Below are positions 1 through 10,781 of a stretch of DNA of 10,781 bases, one piece after another. Position 1 is the first letter of the stretch, and every line of letters begins with the position of its first letter. The stretch is from positions 1-10,781 of the forward strand of contig CABSMV010000068.1 in assembly GCA_902478935.1 (NCBI GenBank), given 5' to 3'. This stretch comes from an uncultured Collinsella sp. GTDB taxonomy: Bacteria > Actinomycetota > Coriobacteriia > Coriobacteriales > Coriobacteriaceae. Position numbers and translations under genes: made by a program. Under the pieces are notes generated by a model. The model saw only the letters and a list, made by a program, of their open reading frames with translations, did no database searches and was not told the origin of the DNA.

Positions 1-43
1 ACCCTAGAGTTCGTCGGCAGCGTCAGATGTGTATAAGAGACAG
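1..43 (+). other. Illumina Nextera adapter and i5 index (synthetic, not genomic)
   Basis: Bases 11-24 are the Nextera Read 1 tail TCGTCGGCAGCGTC and 25-43 are the Tn5 mosaic end AGATGTGTATAAGAGACAG, both exact. Bases 3-10, CCTAGAGT, match the Nextera XT v2 i5 index I remember as S516, and bases 1-2 (AC) fit the end of the P5 primer. The order P5 tail, index, Read 1, mosaic end is that of a finished library molecule, so this is untrimmed adapter at a contig end. The adapter creates a false ATG at 27 whose reading starts MCIRDR, a known signature of adapter-contaminated protein records. Genomic sequence begins at 44. Confidence 0.98.
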
Positions 44-377
44 GCGTATCGGCGGCCTGGTCGAGAAGCCCGCTCCCGAGGCGGCTCCGTCCAACCTGTA
101 CATCGTCGGTCGCTACCTGCTGAGCCCGTTGGTCATGGATCTGCTGGCCGATCAGCAGGCCGGTAAGGGCGGCGAGATCCAGCTGACCGACGCCATGGCC
201 CGCTCGCTCGACCGCGAGGCCATGTATGCCGTCGTCATCGACCCGCTGTCGGGCTACGATACCGGTACCCCGTCTGGCTGGATGGCTACCAACGCCCTCA
301 TGGCTGCAAGCGATCCTCGCTTTGCCGGCGCCTTCTGGGATGCCATCGACGAGCGCGGCGGTTTGATGCGCAAATAA
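44..377 (+). CDS. galU: UTP-glucose-1-phosphate uridylyltransferase, 3' fragment
   Basis: GalU makes UDP-glucose from UTP and glucose 1-phosphate in the cytoplasm, for cell-envelope glycans and the Leloir galactose pathway. About 110 C-terminal codons are present, in frame from base 45, ending in TAA at 375-377. They hold family landmarks in order: GLVEKP (the Lys region that binds sugar nucleotide), APSNLYIVGRYLL, GGEIQLTDAM, then a YDTGTPSGWMATN segment that corresponds to the usual YDVG-KLG-LKA block. The nucleotidyltransferase N-terminal half, with the G-G-GTR loop, is missing because the contig ends in the adapter, not because the gene is shown to be broken. An apparent start at 27 lies in adapter and must not be used. 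The gene ends 22 bases before a terminator, so it is probably transcribed separately from rpoBC. Confidence 0.9.
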
Positions 378-398
378 GCCTTTCGGGCATCGACATTT

Positions 399-432
399 AC
401 GGGTGCGGACTTCGGTTCGCGCCCGTTTTTTT
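399..432 (+). terminator. Intrinsic terminator after galU
   Basis: A 12-bp stem pairs 399-410 with 415-426 with two G-U wobbles. It is closed by a C(UUCG)G tetraloop at 411-414 and followed by seven T at 426-432. It lies 22 bases after the galU stop and should insulate rpoBC from galU transcription. Confidence 0.93.
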
Positions 433-462
433 ATAAGAGCTGCGATTGCCAGCCCTCTGTTC

Positions 463-519
463 ACAGAAAATATATGAACAGGTGTTCGATACACATACAT
501 TTACCTGCGCATTTTCTGT
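463..519. repeat. Nested inverted repeat in the galU-rpoB spacer
   Basis: ACAGAAAAT at 463-471 is the exact reverse complement of ATTTTCTGT at 511-519 (9 bp). Inside it CAGGT at 479-483 pairs with ACCTG at 503-507. The dyad encloses the LexA-like site at 475-488. It could be a regulator-binding region in DNA, or a hairpin in any transcript that starts upstream. No protein-coding frame of note lies here. The stretch 433-600 is visibly richer in A+T than the genes. Confidence 0.55.
475..488. promoter_or_regulatory. Candidate LexA (SOS) box
   Basis: TGAACAGGTGTTCG fits the Gram-positive SOS box CGAACRNRYGTTCG at 13 of 14 positions, with both GAAC and GTTC arms intact. The 12-base core is, from memory, the same as that of the Mycobacterium tuberculosis recA box. 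A further half-site, CTGTTCA at 457-463, forms a 7-bp dyad with TGAACAG at 475-481. A weak -35-like TTGCCA at 446-451 lies upstream, but no good -10 follows at the right spacing. The only gene downstream is rpoB, about 180 bp away. LexA control is an inference from the motif alone. Confidence 0.5.
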
Positions 520-565
520 CGAAAAACTTTGCTACTCCAAAAACTCAATCGCGTCAAGGCTTTTC

Positions 566-593
566 TTGCTCAACGGTCGGTACCTGATAAACT
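566..593 (+). promoter_or_regulatory. Housekeeping promoter for rpoBC (extended -10)
   Basis: TTGCTC (566-571) and TAAACT (588-593) are separated by 16 bp, and a TG one base upstream of the -10 (585-586) makes it an extended -10. Predicted transcription starts near 600, giving a leader of about 66 nt. It is the best sigma-70-type match between the galU terminator and rpoB. Confidence 0.65.
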
Positions 594-609
594 ATTAGGT
601 TGCGATAAC

Positions 610-630
610 TGGCGAAGCTATGCCTCGCCA
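610..630 (+). promoter_or_regulatory. Hairpin in the rpoBC leader
   Basis: TGGCGA (610-615) pairs with TCGCCA (625-630), and a smaller GC/GC pair can form in the loop. There is no T-run after it, so it is not a terminator. It ends 20 bases before the rpoB Shine-Dalgarno sequence and could affect leader stability or translation. No function is shown by sequence. Confidence 0.4.
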
Positions 631-666
631 ATCCACCGAGCATTTCCGTGAAGGAGGAAAAACCTG

Positions 667-4158
<3,492 letters not shown>

Positions 4159-4164
4159 TTGACT

Positions 4165-8643
<4,479 letters not shown>

Positions 8644-8649
8644 CTAGTT

Positions 8650-8671
8650 CCGCCGTTCTAACGAACGGCGG
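8650..8671. other. GC-rich hairpin directly after rpoC
   Basis: CCGCCGTTC (8650-8658) and GAACGGCGG (8663-8671) form a perfect 9-bp stem with a TAAC loop, 6 bases after the rpoC stop. No T-run follows, so it is unlikely to terminate alone. It may protect the mRNA 3' end or assist the next terminator. Confidence 0.6.
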
Positions 8672-8687
8672 CGATCTCCGTCGCTGC

Positions 8688-8787
8688 GCGGCCCCCAGAG
8701 CTACAATCTGTCATTCAAAAGGCAGGGCATGACCAAAAGGTCAATGCCCTGCCTTTTTCATGCCACCTTGTACGCTCTGGGGGCCGC
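8688..8787. repeat. 100-bp near-palindrome with 14-bp terminal inverted repeats
   Basis: GCGGCCCCCAGAGC (8688-8701) is the exact reverse complement of 8774-8787. After a one-base bulge, TACAA (8702-8706) pairs with TTGTA (8768-8772). The centre is the terminator at 8717-8758, so nearly the whole unit folds as one nested hairpin. TCGCT occurs outside both ends (8681-8685 and 8788-8792), two bases out of register on the left. No coding capacity. It may be a MITE- or REP-like element or simply a compound terminator. Confidence 0.6.
8717..8758 (+). terminator. Strong intrinsic terminator of rpoBC, possibly bidirectional
   Basis: AAAAGGCAGGGCATGACC (8717-8734) pairs with 8739-8757 around an AAAA loop, with a single bulged A at 8743. 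Five T follow at 8754-8758. The A-run on the left arm would serve as a U-run on the opposite strand. Confidence 0.93.
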
Positions 8788-8824
8788 TCGCTTGCGTATG
8801 CTCAACCTGTTGCGTTCCGTCGAT

Positions 8825-8853
8825 CCCTTGCCAATAAGGGGCAGGGTTTTTTT
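8825..8853 (+). terminator. Second intrinsic terminator, upstream of the sigma gene
   Basis: CCC-T-TGCC (8825-8832, T8828 bulged) pairs with GGCAGGG (8840-8846), directly followed by seven T at 8847-8853. An alternative stem CCCTT/AAGGG is possible. It lies upstream of the ECF promoter, so it would stop read-through from rpoBC into the sigma gene. Confidence 0.65.
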
Positions 8854-8876
8854 GGTAGGTTATTCCTGCTTGAATT

Positions 8877-8903
8877 TGAAACATTTCGTTCGGTCAAAGC
8901 GTA
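8877..8903 (+). promoter_or_regulatory. ECF-type promoter of the sigma/anti-sigma operon
   Basis: TGAAAC (8877-8882), a 17-bp spacer, then CGTA (8900-8903, within CGTATC) has the AAC/CGTA form of ECF sigma promoters, such as Bacillus SigW with its 16-bp spacer. No good sigma-70 match was found nearby. Predicted transcription starts near 8910, about 44 nt before the sigma start codon. Placed in front of an ECF sigma gene, it suggests autoregulation; the match to this particular sigma is inferred. Confidence 0.6.
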
Positions 8904-8943
8904 TCTATGGTGAGGGCCTCAGCAAGAAACATCAGCATCACCG

Positions 8944-8952
8944 GGAGGTGAT
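8944..8952 (+). promoter_or_regulatory. Ribosome binding site that fixes the sigma start
   Basis: GGAGGTGAT is complementary to nine bases of the 16S anti-Shine-Dalgarno tail. Its GGAGG core lies 5 nt before ATG 8954, which marks that ATG as the start over in-frame ATGs upstream. Confidence 0.85.
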
Positions 8953-8953
8953 T

Positions 8954-9472
8954 ATGGAAGAACAAGCATTTAGACAGGCGGTCGAGGATTACCGTGATGT
9001 CGTGTTTCGAATCGCATTGACGTATCTGCGCGATCGTGCCGATGCCGACGATGTCGCTCAAGACGTCTTTCTGAAGTTACTCAAAAGCGATGCCCAATTT
9101 GAAAGCTGGGAACATCTTCGTCGATGGCTTATCCGGGTCACGATCAATGAATGCAAATCTCTCTTTCGAAAGCCATGGAGGCGTGTGGAGGATATTGAGA
9201 ACCTGGCCGATTCGCTTTCGACGGCGCAGGAGGAGACCAAGGCGGTCCTGTCAGACGTTATGCGACTTCCGGAACGATTCCGTGTTCCCATCATGCTCTA
9301 TTACTATCTGGGCTTTTCGACCTCAGAGATTGCCGAGTTATTGCATGTGCCAGCCGCGACTGTTCGAACGCGTTTGGCTCGCGGCAGATCGAAGCTCAAG
9401 TTCATCCTAGAGGAGGGCGACCGTGAAATCCAATCAAATCAAGCAGGCCTTCGAGTCCGTCCAAGCCGATAG
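8954..9472 (+). CDS. RNA polymerase sigma factor, ECF subfamily
   Basis: A 172-residue alternative sigma factor that would direct RNA polymerase to a small set of promoters in response to a cell-surface signal. Sigma region 2 spans roughly residues 8-72 and includes ADADDVAQDVFLKLL (29-43), the ECF form of the core-binding helix. Region 4 spans roughly 104-153: LPERFR, then SEIAELLHVPAATVRTRLARGRSKLK, the helix-turn-helix that reads the -35 element. There is no region 1 or 3, as expected for ECF. The start is ATG 8954; the open frame reaches back to 8729, but that would begin inside the rpoBC terminator. The last 50 nt overlap the next gene, so residues from about 157 on are not part of region 4 and may be extra. 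Codon use differs from rpoBC (TTA is used), consistent with low expression. I cannot assign an ECF group or target genes. Confidence 0.95.
   Translation: MEEQAFRQAVEDYRDVVFRIALTYLRDRADADDVAQDVFLKLLKSDAQFESWEHLRRWLIRVTINECKSLFRKPWRRVEDIENLADSLSTAQEETKAVLSDVMRLPERFRVPIMLYYYLGFSTSEIAELLHVPAATVRTRLARGRSKLKFILEEGDREIQSNQAGLRVRPSR
9411..9416 (+). promoter_or_regulatory. Ribosome binding site of the anti-sigma gene, inside the sigma gene
   Basis: AGGAGG lies 6 nt before GTG 9423, within the 3' end of the sigma gene. It sets the start of the downstream gene and makes coupled translation likely. Confidence 0.8.
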
Positions 9473-10499
9473 CGATCTTGCTGACCGTGTTCTTTATGCC
9501 GCTGCTGGTGAGCCGCTTCGCCGAAAGGGTCACGCGAAGCCTCTGTATGTTGCCGTGATCGGATGCCTTGCCGGAGTGCTGGCGACCGGAGGGGTCGCCT
9601 ACGCCGTCGTCAATTCCAGCTATTTTGCCTCTGCCTGGGGAAACCACGGCAACGGGGATTCCATTACCTGGACCAACGGCGGCTCATCGGGAACTAAATA
9701 TACCTACACCAGAGAGTTTGGCGATGGCATCGCGCCCCAAAGCCTGGAAGGCGCAGTCCAGGAGGTTAATCTGTCCGTCGAGGGCAACGGCTATACGCTT
9801 GATATCCATGAGATGGCAATCGACCAAAACGGCTGCGGAGCCGTGACGTTTACGTTGTCCAATCCAAATGGAGTTAACTACTACAAGCCAGCAGCAGAGA
9901 TTGGCGAACTTGTTCTCTATGGTGAAGAAGAGCAGGGCATCGGCACGCCCGATATGAAGTTCGGCGAGGAATGGCCTGACACACGCAGCACAATTGATAA
10001 GGACACATCAAGCGATACTGTCATTAATGGCACGATGTACTTTGCCGCTATGGATCGCGAGCGAGATTTGCAACATGCTGTCACCTGGAATATCCATTGG
10101 ACCGAGGGTGAAGGTGAGAGTGCGAGGCGGTTTGAGGCGTCGACACCCGAGTTCAATATTGGAGCGTACGTCGATACAAAGGAACTCCGCTCCGGTGACT
10201 CGCCTCTTGAGATTAGCCCGTTTTCCATCCAGACGCACATCGATGATTTGGGCTATGAAGCAGTTGATAATAAGCTGACCGTCAGCTACAAGGATGGATC
10301 GGAGCAGATTATCGAAGATGACGACGCAGGGGTGTTCAACTTATATTTTTCTTATGGGCGCAATAGCGGAGAGAACATCTGGGTGCCAACGAAGTTGATT
10401 GATGTCGATCAAGTTGTCTCGGTAACCCTTGAAATTGCGAGGTATACATCAACAGGGGAGACCGAAACGAAAGAGCCCTTTACCATCGTCTATTCGTAA
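9423..10499 (+). CDS. Probable anti-sigma factor, single-pass membrane protein (DUF4179-like layout)
   Basis: A 358-residue protein from GTG 9423. A cytoplasmic part of about 40 residues (1-40) ends in RRK. One membrane segment follows at about 41-63 (YVAVIGCLAGVLATGGVAYAVV), then about 295 residues predicted to lie outside the cell. The positive charges before the membrane segment predict N-in topology, so the short N-terminus can bind the sigma factor. The zinc anti-sigma motif (H-x3-C-x2-C) is absent from the N-terminus. The outer part is rich in alternating polar/hydrophobic strands typical of beta sandwiches (for example VNLSVEGNGYTLDIHEMAID) with a single Cys at 138. The layout resembles DUF4179 proteins, which commonly follow ECF sigma genes; that family link is from memory. 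The 50-nt overlap with the sigma gene supports 1:1 coupled synthesis. The signal sensed is not evident. Confidence 0.8.
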   Translation: MKSNQIKQAFESVQADSDLADRVLYAAAGEPLRRKGHAKPLYVAVIGCLAGVLATGGVAYAVVNSSYFASAWGNHGNGDSITWTNGGSSGTKYTYTREFGDGIAPQSLEGAVQEVNLSVEGNGYTLDIHEMAIDQNGCGAVTFTLSNPNGVNYYKPAAEIGELVLYGEEEQGIGTPDMKFGEEWPDTRSTIDKDTSSDTVINGTMYFAAMDRERDLQHAVTWNIHWTEGEGESARRFEASTPEFNIGAYVDTKELRSGDSPLEISPFSIQTHIDDLGYEAVDNKLTVSYKDGSEQIIEDDDAGVFNLYFSYGRNSGENIWVPTKLIDVDQVVSVTLEIARYTSTGETETKEPFTIVYS

Positions 10500-10504
10500 G
10501 ATTT

Positions 10505-10539
10505 GGGGTCGCTTCCTACTAGGGGAAGCGGCCTCTTTT
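10505..10539 (+). terminator. Intrinsic terminator of the sigma/anti-sigma operon
   Basis: GGTCGCTTCC (10507-10516) pairs with GGAAGCGGCC (10524-10533) with one wobble and a 7-nt loop, extendable by two pairs. A short T-run follows (10536-10539). It begins 6 bases after the anti-sigma stop. Confidence 0.8.
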
Positions 10540-10600
10540 GCGTTAAATGGAAACGCCGCCGATTTCCATGCGACAGATGAGAGCAGATCACCGCTGGAGC

Positions 10601-10663
10601 GCGACGTTTCCCCAGATAAAACCGACCAAAATAAACCTGTCCCTATTTGGAAGGGAACGTTGC
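10601..10663. repeat. REP-like nested palindrome
   Basis: Outer arms 10601-10612 and 10653-10663 pair over 11 bp, with one bulged T and one G-U pair. Inner arms CCAAAATA (10626-10633) and TATTTGG (10644-10650) pair with one bulge around a loop containing CCTGTCCC. CCTGTCCC in a palindrome recalls the REP sequences mobilised by IS200-like RAYT transposases in other bacteria. No such gene lies in the window, so the class is a guess. Confidence 0.4.
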
Positions 10664-10720
10664 CCCGACAAGCACGTCGGATTCCCGGTCCGGGCGGCCC
10701 GCTGTTTAAGTTTGTCGCGA

Positions 10721-10771
10721 GTTCCGCACGCAAAGGAAAGCACTTAATGTGCTTTCCGTCTTGCGCAGGAC
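10721..10771. repeat. Long stem-loop near the window end
   Basis: GGAAAGCAC (10735-10743) and GTGCTTTCC (10749-10757) form a perfect 9-bp stem with loop TTAAT. Outside it CGCAA (10729-10733) pairs with TTGCG (10761-10765), and GT-CC (10721-10725) with GGAC (10768-10771). There is no T-run on the + strand and only TTT on the - strand, so it is at best a weak terminator for a gene beyond the window. It may be an interspersed palindromic repeat. Confidence 0.5.
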
Positions 10772-10781
10772 TGTAGAGCAG

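Larger units (their letters stand above)
10540..10781. other. Non-coding stretch rich in inverted repeats
   Basis: No convincing gene was found on either strand in these 242 bases; the open frames lack ribosome binding sites and recognisable products. The stretch holds at least four separate dyads. Two of them are listed separately (10601-10663, 10721-10771). The others are ATGGAAA/TTTCCAT at 10547-10553 and 10563-10569, and CCGAC/GTCGG at 10665-10669 and 10676-10680. A short CCCGG-T-CCGGG dyad lies at 10684-10694. Confidence 0.6.

Noticed and set aside
27..44. ATG at 27 as the galU start
   Set aside because: It lies in the Nextera mosaic end; the gene is truncated by the contig end.
4159..4164. 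TTG at 4159 as the rpoC start
   Set aside because: Only 3 nt from the AAGGAG site and directly abutting the rpoB stop; GTG at 4165 has 9-nt spacing and gives the expected ADFEATDFD N-terminus.
8702..8707. TACAAT as a -10 element downstream of rpoC
   Set aside because: No -35-like hexamer lies at a proper distance, and the bases are explained by the inner arm of the 100-bp palindrome.
8729..8953. N-terminal extension of the sigma factor from an ATG at 8729
   Set aside because: That ATG is inside the terminator hairpin stem, and the extra 75 codons cross a second terminator and the promoter. The strong ribosome binding site selects 8954.
10429..10776. Open frames on both strands over the window end (for example 10429-10776 + and 10449-10733 -)
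   Set aside because: They overlap the anti-sigma gene in other frames or cross its terminator. They have no ribosome binding site, no recognisable motif, and a composition typical of shadow frames.

Overview
The window looks like one contig end from a GC-rich actinobacterium of the class Coriobacteriia, probably Collinsella. The basis is codon use, the overall RpoB/RpoC sequences, three GTG-started genes and the gene order; it is recognition from memory, not a search. The first 43 bases are not genomic. They are an Illumina Nextera library end: the tail of P5, an 8-base i5 index, and the Read 1/mosaic-end adapter. Genomic sequence starts at about base 44, inside galU.

Layout, all genes on the + strand: (1) 44-377, the 3' end of galU (UTP-glucose-1-phosphate uridylyltransferase), closed by a UUCG-loop terminator. 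(2) 378-666, an AT-rich spacer with a nested dyad, a strong match to a Gram-positive/actinobacterial LexA (SOS) box, and an extended -10 promoter with a short leader for rpoBC. (3) 667-8643, rpoB and rpoC, six bases apart and translationally linked, encoding the beta and beta' subunits of RNA polymerase. (4) 8644-8953, a spacer with a hairpin, a 100-bp near-palindrome that contains a strong terminator, a second terminator, and an ECF-type promoter. (5) 8954-10499, an ECF sigma factor overlapping by 50 nt a single-pass membrane protein that is its likely anti-sigma factor, closed by a terminator. (6) 10540-10781, non-coding DNA dense in inverted repeats that resemble REP-type palindromes.

The polymerase subunits are complete and carry the catalytic and zinc-binding residues, but they depart from the bacterial norm at several points. 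Fork loop 2 of beta is replaced by a segment about 8 residues longer. The bridge helix and trigger loop of beta' carry substitutions at usually conserved positions. The C-terminus of beta' has an extra region of about 230 residues that contains a domain aligning without gaps to the DNA-binding C-terminal domain of the alpha subunit, including most of its UP-element contact residues. A second DNA-binding module fused to beta' is the most notable biology here.

The sigma/anti-sigma pair is a self-contained signalling unit. The promoter in front of it has the GAAAC/CGTA form of ECF-controlled promoters, which suggests autoregulation. Its codon use includes TTA, a codon absent from all of rpoBC. 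No tRNA, rRNA, CRISPR array or transposase gene was seen.
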